NCBI GenBank assembly: GCA_008828725.1
Contig: MEHQ01002976.1
Location: 1-64,000, forward strand
From: Saccharina japonica
Taxonomy: Eukaryota > Sar > Phaeophyceae > Laminariales > Laminariaceae
DNA: 64,000 nt
Reading direction: 5' to 3'
The translations under genes and the position numbers were made by a program. Below the pieces are notes generated by a model that ran no database searches, was not told where the DNA came from, and saw only the letters and a program-made list of their open reading frames with translations. This document shows positions 22,901 to 33,720 of the stretch, piece after piece (the first letter of the stretch is position 1; each line of letters opens with the position of its first letter).

Positions 22901-23596
22901 GCGTCCAGTTGATGGTGTGTATTTGGATTCCGAGCCACTGTTAGCGTACTATTGGAACACGAGGTGGTAGTGACCGTGCCGATTCTTCATTCTAGAGGGA
23001 TACAAGCTCTGTGGTCACAAAATCCCGACACGAAGAGGATACTGTAGTACAGCAGTATATTGTGATACGGCAAGGAGAGGAGACAACGCAATGCCATGTC
23101 ATCGTACTGGATACGAAAGGCGCAACATACACACACTAGCAATCCTTGAGAGAGAACAACGAAGAGAAAAACTGAAAAATTACTCATGAAAGGCTCAAAG
23201 AAAATAAAAATAAAAACAAAATGCCGTGCCCTTTGGGAAGAGATGCGACTGGCAATTCAAAACGTCAAAAACTCAAAACAAACAATGAAACAAAACAACA
23301 CAGCAGTAGTACAAGTAGTTACGAGTAGCTGTCGTGTAGCATACCACCTGGTATCATGTACCGGTATCATTTATTTCTTGCATATGTATATATATAAATT
23401 TATATACATATCTATATATATGAGATACGAGTACCTGGTACAGCAGTATGTACTTGAACATATTATTGGGCGTCAACCATAGCGTTGAATTAAGAGGCGA
23501 ATTTATGGGCATATCTGAATGGTATGTACAATGGGAATAAGAGAGCTGCACATATTCAGATGGCAAACGAAACAATATAATAGTTGTTTATATGTT

Positions 23597-23634
<38 letters not shown>

Positions 23635-26600
23635 CTTCACATTAAACCCGTTCTTTCTACTCAACCACGTCAGTACACCCAGTGCCTGTCCTGATTCCCA
23701 GTCCTAGAGAGATACAAATTCTGTGGTCACAGACTGTGAAACATAGAAAAACCAAAACAAAATAAACGCAAATTAATGGGTAGAGCAAGTGAGATGCGTA
23801 ACGTATGATTATTTTCAAGGCCTACGACGTACGTAGTAAGTAATGTATTCGGGATTGGGCGTCCCTTATATACGTACCGAAGTCCCTTATTACCGATGAA
23901 ACCAACCCCTTGTAGTCAATAATCGGGGAAGACGGTGCGCAGTGCGAAGCTATGGGCTATGACCCTCCAAAAAAGGACCGTTTATTATACCGTTCTCCCA
24001 TACCCCGGGGTCCCTTAAAAAGGGCTACATATACCTACTACTGTATGCTCGTCCCACCCCCAGCATCCCATCCCAGTAAAGGTGTACCCCGGATGACCGA
24101 AACCCGGGTACCCGGCGGGTACAACCCGGATGGGTAAAACCCGTGACGGGTTCGGGTTTGACTTGAAACCCGCGGGTTTTGGGGGTGACCAAAACCCGGG
24201 TACTCGGCGGGTTCGAGTACCCGGGTACCCGTATGTTTGGCATATCTCCCGTCACAATATCTCTAGAAACACCGGGTACTCGGCGGGTTCGAGTACCCGG
24301 GTACCCGTATGCTTGGCATGTCCCCCCTCACAATATATCTAGAAACCTTTCAAATCGACAGAGAACGGGGTGCCCAAGGGTATCACTATTCAGAGCTGAA
24401 TATTCCAAGAATATTCATGTTTTTAGCGCGTTTTTCCAAGAGAGTTTCCACTGTTATTTTGCCTACGCGTGCCCGTTACGTTGATAACTTTGATATCCTT
24501 TGAGTATACCACCGATGTATAGCCATGCATTTATTTTCCTCGAGCCATGACACCTGCCCGACATGGAAACCTAGGAACGCCACCTACTATTATTATGGCC
24601 ACACATACTGTCAATCTATCTTTCGCTACGTACCTGAATGTGCTCAGTTCAGGGGCATAGGGTGTGGGTATCAACGTACGACTACGTAACGGCATTACAG
24701 GTGGAAGGATTATCGAGTACCCGCGGCGCTCTGTTACCGCTCGTTGTTTGATGGTTGTAGTTATCGTTTCGACATTAAATCGCACTACGCACTATCATCC
24801 GCGTGTGGCACCCCTTGGTGACCGTAAACGAAAACAAGTTGTCCGGGTACCCGGGTTTACCCGAGTACTCGTTGAACCCGTTTGAGTTCGTCGGAAAACC
24901 CGGGTTACCCGCGACGGGTTCGGGTTTCACTTTCAGAATTATCCAAGTACCCATTTGTGACGGGTATACTCGCCGGGGTACACCCTCTACATCCCAGTGA
25001 ATGCCCTGTCCAATTGCTGATTAGTTTGTTTGTTTTTGGGGTTTTTGTCCTTCCCGTTTATTATCTTCCCCCTTTTTTTCGCTGTCCCTCCTGGTCTTTC
25101 CCACATACGTCATGGTGCTATTAATACTGTATTGCGGGGGACCATAGTAAATAGGACCAAATGTTGTTAGTATATATAGCCAAATATATAGTTTTTTTTT
25201 TGTGTATACCGTAGGTTCTATTTACTAGTATTTACTATGCTCCCCCCGTAATAGTCGCCGTAACTCAGACCAGGGGTCGCAAAGCAGGCTCTTCTTCCCC
25301 CTCCCCACATACGGTACCCGCCGCCAATTGTATCGCGAGAAGGGTACAACAACAACAACAACAACAGCACTTTCTTCCCTCGCCGACTCGCCTCGAATTC
25401 TATATGAACTCCAAAAATTGACGACGCGTACTATGTGCAGGCGCACCCTGCAATTTGTTTTGTGAAGTATGCCGGTTTTAATGGGTGAGGCTGGTCTTTT
25501 GGGCCGCATGTTGTTTTTTGGAAAAGCGCCATCAAAACACGCGGCGGAGCCGCGTGGCTGCCCCTGCCGACCTCGTGCTCCCCAAGGGGCTAGGGTTCGG
25601 GTTAGGGGTTAAGGTTAGGGGTGGTGTCTGGGGTTGGCTTGGTCTGGGTCGACGGGAAAGGACGAAATTGGCCACGCACAGCCTGCAGGAAAACGTTTGC
25701 AGGATGCATCTGCACATAACGCACGCCAAATTTGACCGAGACAAAACCAGAATGAACGTTCGGCTGCCGGCATTCGGTCGCTGCTCGTATCGTTTTAACC
25801 CTGTAGGAAGGATACTCCCTGCATAATTATACAACGAAAAACCGATGGGGGTTTTTGGGCTTCGAGCCCGATCATTCGGATAACGTTTCAGCCAAAAAGC
25901 GCTACATATATCGTAGCATGTGTCTCTGCTGGCAAACACACTCTCAGGGTCCTTACCGCTGTTGCTACCGCCCTAATTCCCGGTATGATACGCACCCCTC
26001 CGGTCTCCCGGTCGTTCTCGGATAAAACGTGTAGAAGGCTTCCTATACCACCACGCCAGCCCCAATGTTACCAACTTCGGGTGTTTGAGGAAACAACCGC
26101 CCATCCATCTATGCCCGATGGTGGGGGCCAGCGCTCGTGGCCCGTGCCTTACCGTTGGAACACCCTTTGTGTTTTCATGGCATTCGTTACTATGATATTA
26201 TACCTGCTGTGGACCATCGGGTCGCATTTTTACGTCTTCTAAAAGTTAGTGTTTAGATGACTTGCTAATAGCATAAAGCGCTTCAAGTGAAGAGTCCTCA
26301 AGAAAACAAGTAGGCGCACCCGTACCTTAAGGGTCAGCATGCCTATCGTATTCAAATGAAGAGTCCTCGTTTCAATCGCCTGCACGATATGATAGGTCAA
26401 CTTGTCGACTAGTCCACTCGAGTTGTCTGCGTATATCTCTGGCCGGGCCTTTCAGCCCAGTGCTGGCGGCAATGAATCATGCGCGAGTCCACTCAAATTT
26501 TTTTCCCTGCGTAGCTCTCTCCAGAATGGTCCAGCCTTTCAGCAATGCCGGTGGCAATAAAACCACACGCTCCATGCCGACGGAGAGCAATCCCACGGTA

Positions 26601-27749
26601 GGGGTACCACTTTTAGGCTCAATGTTTTCTGACCGGTTGTTCTCCTCACGCGAGTAACCGCCGGATACTATTATTGTTTTACTGGTATACAAGTATTTGC
26701 TTTTGGACTACCGCATTGGGAGAAATGGTCGAGTTGCGCGAGCGAATGTTTCCGAAGCCATGTTTTGGGTGAGATATTGAGCTCCTCATGTCAGGAGCTC
26801 AGAAAATTCTGCTGCGCCCCTACCGTGAGATGACCCCGGAGTGAGGGAGTCACCATGAATGAACGGGCATTGTGGGGCCAAACAACAAGGGGCGGCGCGA
26901 TGGGGCACGGCCTCTGTTCGCTAAGCATGTAAAAACGCCTGAACCACGAACTTTCATCAACACCATTTTGCTGGCTTGGCGAACTAACCAGCCCCCCCCA
27001 GTACCCAAACGCGCGTCTCGCCGATGTGATCGTCTGCCCGATCGATGCTATACTCAAGGACGCTACTCGTACGTACGGTTGGAACGCGAGATATGCAGTG
27101 CCTGTATGTAGGTGGTCGCGTTCGGTGCCCTCGGGTCAAGATTAATATACCGGCTTCTTGTGAAAGAGAAACGTGACCCATCGCTAACGCACACCTTCCC
27201 TCTGCCCCCAACTCTGTACAGACCTGGACCGTTCGAGGAAACGGAACGGCAGGAAGCAAGGACACCCTGCGCGACATGATATGGAGGCAGCTGAACGCCG
27301 GGGGAAGCGTGTGGCTCACTGGACACAGCAAGGGCGGGGCTGTCGCTACTACCGCATCCTCGCGGCTCCTCTTCGGAGACTCGGTCAACGATGCGACTCT
27401 ACCCGACAAGGCCGTTCGTCGACCAGATGCCGACAAGTTAATGATTATGAACGGCCCCCTGTCGAGGCTGTCCGTCACCACGTTCAACGCTCCGAAGGCC
27501 TTCAAGTCCAAGCTAGCGGCGATGTACAACCAGGTTTTGCATGATGTTGGGGGGCAGCACGTGCGTGTCAAGCATAACAAGGCCGACCTGGTGAGAAAGG
27601 CACCTCCCATCATCGGTGGCATGAAACACGGTGGGGACGATCATCGCACTGGCGAAGCATCGGAGAAGGTGTTCGTTTTCGGCGCCTTCGTAGGACGTTG
27701 TCCATGCGCGGCGGCTGCGTCGGGTTTGACGGTGATCAAGGAGCAGTGA
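19919..27749 (+). CDS. Class 3 (alpha/beta-hydrolase) lipase, gene 1, two exons
   Basis: Exon 1 is 19919-20278 (ATG, 120 codons, ending CAG|GTGAGA); exon 2 is 27222-27749 (after CTGTACAG, ending TGA). Both junctions are phase 0, giving 295 aa across a 6.9-kb intron. Family features: core strand VVAFRGTQ (72-79), nucleophile elbow TGHSKGGA (153-160, Ser156), TTFNAPKA (206-213, matching the TFGxPrvG strand), then HNKADLV with Asp242 and GGMKHGG with His256, the usual order and spacing of the triad. No signal peptide or membrane helix is obvious, so a cytosolic place is likely. Substrate is unknown; GHSKGG also occurs in DUF2974-type hydrolases. Codons are GC-rich against AT-rich surroundings. 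The intron carries a hAT-like element, a MITE, SINE and LINE pieces but the ORF is intact. Confidence 0.75.
20760..21600. other. Intron stretch without recognisable content
   Basis: The first intron part (20440-20700) aligns inversely with 45950-46160 in gene 2; beyond that this stretch has no counterpart there, so it was gained in gene 1 or lost from gene 2. I see no gene or clear element ends in it. Confidence 0.45.
21600..21765. repeat. CCGGTTTAAACCGG-rich palindromic stretch
   Basis: Repeated CCGGTT/AACCGG and CCGGTTTAAACCGG words follow TAGAGGTTTGGAAACCC at 21602. The word TAGAGG matches the start of hAT-type inverted ends (YARNG), and a related stretch lies at 22688-22875, so these may be fragments of one element family. 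Ends are not defined here. Confidence 0.45.
21820..22520 (+). repeat. Minisatellite, unit about 35-40 bp
   Basis: About eighteen degenerate repeats of a GACTTGGTTTTAGTGTGCGG-like unit followed by a GCCGAAAA or GATCGAAAT word, all in the same orientation, inside the lipase gene 1 intron. There is no counterpart in the gene 2 intron. Confidence 0.7.
22530..22625 (+). mobile_element. LINE 3'-terminal scrap
   Basis: GATGTCGACGGATATATATG followed by TTTTATGTGAAACACCCACAC resembles the LINE terminus and its CA-rich tail, strongly diverged. It is too short to say which subfamily. Confidence 0.4.
22688..22875. mobile_element. Small hAT-like element or fragment, about 188 bp
   Basis: It begins TAGAGGTGGGCACC and ends with GCCTCTA, so the outer six to seven bases are inverted. 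The inside is built of AACCGAAAACCGGCC and CCGGTTTAAACCGG palindromes. TAGAGG agrees with hAT end rules, but no 8-bp target duplication is visible, so it may be decayed. Confidence 0.4.
22975..23190 (-). mobile_element. LINE 3'-end remnant
   Basis: It carries the complement of the GTGACCACAGA and AGAATCGGCACGG blocks of the LINE 3' region, interrupted by TACTGTAGTAC repeats. Both ends are ragged. Confidence 0.5.
23595..23750 (-). mobile_element. (TTG)n microsatellite and LINE 3'-end remnant
   Basis: A TTG run of about 13 units (23595-23634) replaces the usual AC tail, joined directly to TCTTCACATTAAACCCG, the inverted LINE 3' terminus. A diverged GTGGTCACAGA block follows. The tail seems to have turned into or been replaced by a different trinucleotide repeat. 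Confidence 0.55.
24077..24989. mobile_element. hAT-like non-autonomous DNA transposon, 913 bp
   Basis: Ends are inverted: TAAAGGTGTACCCCGG on the left and, reversed, TAGAGGGTGTACCCCGG on the right. Both sides carry the 8-base duplication CATCCCAG (24069-24076 and 24990-24997). The paralogous position in lipase gene 2 (43982-43989, minus) has a single CATCCCAG and no element. Eight-base duplications and YARNG ends are hAT hallmarks. The subterminal regions are packed with GGGTACCCG/CCCGGGTA palindromic words, including two direct copies of an ~90-bp block (24200-24340). No transposase is present. Confidence 0.82.
25017..25412 (-). mobile_element. SINE body in the gene 1 intron, split by a MITE
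   Basis: It contains the SINE body words (complement of GACGAGGGAAGAAAGTGCTG and of the CTGAGTTACG block) without a recognisable tRNA-like head. A short CAA run lies at about 25348-25368. The same SINE sits at 43738-43975 in gene 2, so it predates the inverted duplication; here it is interrupted at 25130-25253 by a MITE. Confidence 0.6.
25132..25251. mobile_element. TA-target MITE, about 120 bp
   Basis: Inverted ends TTGCGGGGGACCATAGTAAA and, reversed, TTACGGGGGGAGCATAGTAA are flanked by TA on each side (25130-25131 and 25252-25253). The paralogous SINE in gene 2 lacks it and has a single CTGTAGT-type site near 43860. TA duplication suggests a Tc1/mariner-type helper. The centre is T-rich and non-coding. 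Confidence 0.72.
25412..27221. other. 3' part of the lipase gene 1 intron
   Basis: Non-coding. It aligns inversely with 42658-43740. A partial relative of the 43362-43623 element lies at about 25855-25920 (CGTTTCAGCCAAAAAGCGCT). A hairpin GAGCTCCTCATGTCAGGAGCTC sits near 26780-26801. GGTTCGGGTTAGGGGTTAAG at about 25594-25613 is a degenerate telomere-like word. From 26394 rightwards it is duplicated at 49792 onward. Confidence 0.5.
27222..27749 (+). CDS. Lipase gene 1, exon 2 (catalytic half)
   Basis: This exon carries all three catalytic residues (Ser156, Asp242, His256 of the joined protein). It starts TWTVRGNGTAGSKDTL directly after a pyrimidine-rich 3' splice site. An upstream stop in the same frame shows the exon cannot extend much further left, which supports the splice choice. 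The orphan copy at 50621-51148 differs by only a few bases; gene 2 exon 2 differs by roughly one residue in ten. Confidence 0.8.
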   Translation, partial: TWTVRGNGTAGSKDTLRDMIWRQLNAGGSVWLTGHSKGGAVATTASSRLLFGDSVNDATLPDKAVRRPDADKLMIMNGPLSRLSVTTFNAPKAFKSKLAAMYNQVLHDVGGQHVRVKHNKADLVRKAPPIIGGMKHGGDDHRTGEASEKVFVFGAFVGRCPCAAAASGLTVIKEQ

Positions 27750-30700
27750 TGTTCGAAAGAACACGTACTTTCGTCCTCTTCTTTCCTTCGGCGAAGACGG
27801 CTAATGTTTCCAACAAAATAGTGCTGTTAAACAAATTGTTTTACAACGTGTTAAAAGTATGTGTGGGATGCCGTTGATCCCCCTATTCGGTGGAAAACTA
27901 CTGTACGATATTCAATACCTGTGGCAGGCCGCGTACACACGACGACGAGGCGATTGCCCGTGTCATGCGACAATCATACCATGGGTGGATGGACTGCCTC
28001 AAGGGCGACTTTCGGGAAGTTGGCCGCGCATACCCGACAGGTGGCCTGAAGCACCGCAGACGGCGGGCTGGTGGAACGAGCGGGTCAAGTACGGGGGTGG
28101 TGTTCTTAACGCGAGGGTGATAAGACGATCGGGTGGGGAGGGGGCAGCGAAAGCGAGAGACACTCGTCCCTAACCGTGGCATCGAGTGTCGACGCCAAGT
28201 CGGGGATGGGGGTGGGAGGAGGGAGCCTAGGGTGCCGCCGCCATGTAGTGTATCCTGCCAAAAGAGGCTCATGACTGGATGTGACCGTCGGTATCGATAG
28301 GAGATGTGTTTCGCCTGACCATGACCTGCCGCGATAAAGCCAGTTATGTAGGCCCCTTGGAGTTTATTTGGCGTTTCTATATATCATACCTACATTCTCC
28401 ACTTTCCTTGTTTTGGTGCACTGTCTGTCATTGTGCGTGTTCCTAAGTCTCTTCGTCAATGCTGCTGTAGCTGCTTGATAGCGTCTCGCTTTACGAACGT
28501 TGACGTATTTTCTCTTGTGTTTACCCTCGATCCAACTCGATCGATCCAAGTGTTGGTTATCTTTGGTGGGACCAGCTTTGCTTACTGCAGGTCATTTGGG
28601 TGTGTTTCTCTTATTATTTTGAGTTTTATGTGTGTTCGTTGATAGAGTTGTTGCCGTGATTGATGCTGCCACCTTTCGCTGGTGCGCCTTTTGGCCCGAG
28701 CTCCACAGCTCTTTTGCACCGCAAACCTGGTCGCCGCTCCGTAGTGTAGCCTATTGGACTACGGTCCTGCTAGCGGTGGGAGGGGGGGGGTTGACTCACC
28801 CTCCATGTTTGGTTGATGTGGTTACGTACTACGTTGCATACCAATGTGTTCGTAAATACAAGGATCGTTTTCATATCAATATGAGTATTCAAGTGTTTCT
28901 TATATATTTTGACAGACTAGTGCTTGTAATGGCGGTAGTAGAGGCCCGCTTGGGGCTCCTGACTCTGTTCCGTGTTTTCGTTCACGGTATTTCTGCCCCG
29001 TCCAACATAGAACCCCTTGAAGCTCGTCACTTGCATTGTTACGTTCTGGGTGTTTCGTTGTTTTCGTTTGCGATGATTTTCTTCTTCGTTTCTGTCTACA
29101 CGTTTCTCTCCAGTTCCTGAGCTGTTTTTTTCTTGTCTCCGCCTCGCCTTGGTGTGTGCGGTATACCAGTAGCCTATGTCCTAACGTTCATTTGTTTGTG
29201 CCCTTGGGCACTGGTTTGATACTTCGAAGTACTTGTTTTGCGATATGTGTGTGACTCTCACGTTTCGCTTTATTACTTTACTACTGTAACTAGTTTCTTG
29301 GTTCTGGGGATGCTGTCGCCAGCCTGGTCTGGTATAACCCCCCTTGGGCCCAGCTCACAGTTATGTTGCGCACCAGCCCTGATCACTGCACAGTATTATT
29401 ACGCTGGCAGGAAGTTAAGAAGGCCGTTGTTTTTGGCGGTGGAGGGTAGCGCCTTACTCCACTCCCTCCGCCTGGTAGTTCGTATTGCCCTTTTTGCTTA
29501 GCTGTCGCGAGGAGGCGCTGTGGGGCCTTGCTCCTTGCTATGCGACAGCAAAAAGTTGAACCCCCCGGTTAGACGTGTAGGGGGGTGCTTGGGATTAGAA
29601 GGGACATGTCTGCCCCAATGGCGGAGAGACCATGTTGTGGATTTAGCAGTTCGCCCGAATTCACTACGACACTACGAGACGTATGAGGTGCAGTGGTGCA
29701 GTGCAGTGCGGGTCTAAGAAACAGACACAAAACCGTCAGCACTATATCGTGGGCAAAACCCGACAAATAATCGGTCGAAATTCTAGCCATATTTAACATT
29801 ATTATGGTGTGTTTTGGGACCCCGCGTCAGGGACCAAACCGTTGAAACCTACTCGCGGCTTCGGCAGTATCTATCTGAAGAGTCAAAGTGAGTAGACTAC
29901 GTACTACATGCATTACGTGCTTAGCCATTTTTGTTGTGTTGTTAGATTTTGGGTGCGCAAGGCCGTGTCTGGCGTTCTCCCAATATACGTATCAGGTGTG
30001 TACGAGTACTGTGTAGTATCAATAGTCGGCGTACGTACGTACCATACTACAGTACGTACGTGTCTTATGGTTCGCGTACAGTACGTAGTTGCACATTGTC
30101 TTATCGGTTTCCTTGCGTACGTTGCAGCCTGTCTTGCAACGAGGCGTGGCCACACCTTGATAGCGATGAGTGCTTCAATGCTGTGCTTGGTAATACTCCA
30201 GCTTGGTTGGGCTAGATTGGATGCTGTGCTTTGAAAGACTCTTACTAATAGGTTTATTCGGCCGGCTCTGGATGCTGTGGCTGAGAAAAACTCTTCGTAT
30301 ATAAGTTGATTGGGTCGCTTGTAACCTACCACCTGGTTTACCCCTTAGCCAATCAGAGTGCGTACATACAGTAAGTAGCTACCTTAGGAAGGTTCGCTAC
30401 CAGCACGTAACCGAACAAGGTTGTGGCCAGGGAATAATTTAGTTCGTTGGAGACCAACCAACTCACAGTTGATTTTGTGTACGCGTATCGTTTGGGTGTC
30501 ACTTGCACGAACGATGGTTGAGCTTTACGCGTTTTCAAGGGAGGGGGAAATGGGGAGGGGCTGCTCTTCCCCAGCCCCCCCGTGTACATGCGCATTTTCC
30601 CGTATTGAAGTGACAAGGGAGGGTGAGGGGGACGATTCCTCCTTTTCGCGGGAATATACACACGCCCGTCCCAGAAACACGGGGAAACGCGGTCGAACTA

Positions 30701-31162
30701 CTGACTGATCGCGCCACGCAATTGCAACGCCCTCCCCCCTTCCTGTTTTTGTGAAACCCATGCAAACCTGCTCACCTCGAGGACTCGCATGTGCTAAAAA
30801 CGGCCAGATAGAAGCCCCCTCTTCACCGACCACTATATATCATCGTCCGTCCAGCACGCCTTCGGGTGTATTAACGGCCAGATAGAAGCCCCCTCTTCAC
30901 CGACCACTATATATCCTCGTCCGTCCAGCACGCCTTCGGGTGTATTTTGGGTCAACTCTTATCGGGAACCGACCAAGGTTGCCGAACGGTTTGTTCACGT
31001 TTTGTTGATAACGATCCTCCTCTTATCGTGATTGCACCACCCACTTATCGACCACTACTACTACTATTAATACTGCTGCTGTAAGGCGTATACGCGTGCT
31101 TTCGGTCAGTATATATTTTGTCTCAAACGGGCTGCTCACATATAAGGAACTCACCACGATTG
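27750..31162. other. Region downstream of lipase gene 1
   Basis: No gene could be supported. Long open frames (for example 28632-29120) start at non-ATG codons and, compared with the inverted copy at 40600-40850, accumulate mainly amino-acid-changing differences. A 74-bp unit containing GGCCAGATAGAAGCCCCC is tandemly duplicated at about 30798-30945. GTACGTACGT-type runs occur at 30030-30065. Confidence 0.5.
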
Positions 31163-31684
31163 ATGCATGATGCGTGCTACGGTAGAGGTAGCACTTTTTG
31201 GCTGAATCGTTTTCTGAACGATCGGGCTCCTTAACCCAAATTCGTCGGACTTTCATTCTTGTGACGAAATATGTTTCAGAAGTACTTCCGTCATGAGATT
31301 TATCATCCGGCAGCACTTTCATTTTCCTCCAAAATCTTTTTTTTCGGTGAGGTATGACGCTCCTTAAGGGAGGAGCTCAGAAAAAACATGGTGCACCTCT
31401 ATCGTAGCATGCGTCGCATGCCACTACGGTAGAGGTGCACCTGCATCCAGACCATTTTCTGAGGATGGTCACTTGAGGAGCTCTACACTTCGCCCCAACA
31501 AAAAAAAATTGGAGGGAAATGAAAGTGCTACTCGTAATCGATGACCAATCCCCCGACCTAAGTGTAAGGTGAAGCATTCTGCAAGACAAGAATGAGACTT
31601 CGACGGTTTTGGTTTAAGAAGCCCCGCCATCCAGAAAACGTTTCAGTCAAAAAGTGTCACTGGGATATCTATCGTATCCCGCGT
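31163..31684. mobile_element. Compound foldback element, 522 bp, with 6-bp target duplication
   Basis: It is flanked by CGATTG on both sides (31157-31162 and 31685-31690); the paralogous site near 37915 has one CGGTTG and no insert. Inside are two related ~260-bp halves in opposite orientation, meeting at a hairpin (GGTGCACCTCTATCGTAGCA at 31390-31409 facing its complement to 31442). The outer ends contain GTGCTACGGTAGAGGT and a diverged ATACGATAGATAT counterpart. A single half occurs at 43362-43623. No ORF. Superfamily unassigned. Confidence 0.7.
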
Positions 31685-32270
31685 CGATTGCTGAGTAGTA
31701 GGGTTTCCAACTCGAAACCACGAACCGCCGCGAAAACCGGCCGTCTTCGCAAGTGGTTCGGGAATTGGACCGCTACTACAGTACAGTAGTCGAAAACCCC
31801 GCTCAGCGTTAAAATGTGTGTTTTGTGTGTCACCATGGCCCATTCCTCTCCCATCTGTCGCGGGAAGGTGGGACGGTACACTTAATGGCGGGTGGGGAAA
31901 AGGCGGCACGCCTCGCAACTCTGCAACACCCCCCGCTCGGCGCAAGCCTCTTGCATGCTGCCCTGCTCGTGGTCCTCGATGTTTCTGGCGTACAGTCACG
32001 TACCTGGTAGTATACCGGTTCGGTTTCTTCTCCCTTCGGATTTCTCTCTACACTGATCGACGACCGCTTGCTTGCAAGTTGGAAGTGTTTAAATTCCTCG
32101 TACTCGTACAGTACAGGGTACCTAACAAGAAAACAGGCTAATAAAAAAGCAGGCTGCGATTTAAGAGTAAAAAAAGAAATTCGGGAGTCGTTATCTCGAA
32201 ATTACAGTAGTGTAGACAGTACCCTCTCTCAAATACGAAATCCAGGCTGGATATTTCCTGTTTCTTGTTA
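31685..32270. other. Gene-free stretch
   Basis: No gene. It aligns inversely with 37560-37915 and is partly repeated at 33140-33720. The frames read through it lack starts and domains. Confidence 0.45.
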
Positions 32271-32975
32271 CAGTAGTAACCATCTGAGAACGGTACTTTT
32301 TTTTTGGGGTTCTGCCGATGGCTGTACTGAAAGAACCAAGGCGACAATTCACACGCCGGTTGTGTCCAACAATGCCCTGAGTGAAAATGAAAATTCGCGT
32401 TCGCGTCGATTTTTATATTTTTCAGTTTTGCTTTAGTTATAGCCTTGAAATGCTATTTTTGGTAAGGATTTCAAATGGTCAATTTTCAATATATTTATTT
32501 TCGGCTGGCTCAGGAAACCACATTCTAGACCCGATATTGAAAATGTGTTCCCGGAGGATTGTGGTGACAAGCTATACGATCAGTAAGGAAAAAAACCGAA
32601 AACGGAAAATTTTTCAGCGCCATCAAAAATGGATATTTTACTACAATACAACTTGTATGATGATCGTATAGCTAATCACCACAATCCTCCGGGAACACAT
32701 TTTCAATATCGGGTCTATAATATGGTTTCCTGAGCCAGCCGAAATTAAACATATTGAAAATTGGCCATTTGCAATCCTTACCAAAAATAGCCTTTCAAGG
32801 CCATAACTAAAGCAAAACTGAAAAATATAAAATTCGACGCGAACGCGAATTTTCATTTTCACTCAGGGCATTGTTGGACACAACCGGCGTGTGAATTGTC
32901 GCCTTGGTTCTTTCAGTACAGCCATCGGCAGAACCCACAAAAAAAAAGTACCGTTATCAGATGGTTACTACTGTA
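32271..32975. repeat. Large palindrome, left copy (centre deleted)
   Basis: Arms of about 305 and 315 bp (32271-32575 and 32660-32975) are inverted copies, from CAGTAGTAACCATCTGAGAA through CGGAGGATTGTGGTGA. The duplicate at 55661-56470 is a nearly perfect palindrome to its centre; here 104 bp of the left half next to the centre are missing. No coding capacity. Confidence 0.82.
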
Positions 32976-33022
32976 GGTGTCCTGTACTGTATGTTTGCGC
33001 AGATTATCATGGAATCGGTCTC

Positions 33023-33720
33023 NGTGAAGCATTCTGCAAGACAAGAATGAGACTTCGACGGTTTTGGTTTAAGAAGCCCCGCCATCCAGAAAACGTTTCA
33101 GTCAAAAAGTGTCACTGGGACCTCTATCGTATCCCGCGTCGATTGCTGAGTAGTAGGGTTTCCAACTCGAAACCACGAACCGCCGCGAAAACCGGCCGTC
33201 TTCGCCAGTGGTTCGGGAATTGGACCGCTACTACTGTACAAGTAGTCGAAAACCCCGCTCAGAGATTAAAATGTGTGTTTTGTGTGTCACCATGGTCCAT
33301 TCCTCTCCCATCTGTCGCGGGAAGGTGGGACGGTACACTTAATGGCGGGCGGGGAAAAGGCGGCACGCCTCGCAACTCTGCGACACCCCCCGCTCGGCGC
33401 AAGCCTCTTGCATGCTGCCCTGCTCGTGGTCCTCGATGTTTCTGGCGTACAGTCACGTATCTGGTGGTATACCGGTTCGGTTTCTGCTCCCTCCGGCTTT
33501 CTCTCTACACTGATCGACGACCGCTTGCTTGCAAGTTGGAAGTGTTTAAATTCCTCGTACTCATACAGTACAGGACACCTAACAAGAAACAGGCTAATAA
33601 AAAAGCAGGCTGCGATTTAAGAGTAAAAAAAGAAATTCGGGAGTCGCTATCTCGGAATTAGTGTAGAGAGTACCCTCTCTCAAATAAGAAATCCAGGCTA
33701 GACCATATTTCCTGTGGCTT
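33023..33720 (+). repeat. Extra copy of 31570-32260, starting at an N
   Basis: Immediately after the N at 33023 the sequence repeats GTGAAGCATTCTGCAAGACA and onward from 31570 with a small percentage of differences, then rejoins the normal order at 33721. The second D2 copy has no such insert. An unresolved assembly join or merged haplotypes is at least as likely as a true duplication. Confidence 0.6.

Noticed and set aside
28632-29120. A 160-codon hydrophobic open frame downstream of lipase gene 1, repeated at 52031-52519 and, in part, inverted at 40608-40844
   Set aside because: It begins at GTG, not ATG, and the diverged inverted copy differs mostly by amino-acid-changing substitutions and then breaks frame, which is what non-coding DNA does.
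30525-30833. A 102-codon minus-strand frame, identical to one at 38765-39073 on the plus strand
   Set aside because: It starts at GTG, has low-complexity Pro/Glu/Arg content, and the identity reflects a recent duplication or conversion patch and not protein constraint. The other copies (38211-38567, 53746-54222) change length freely.
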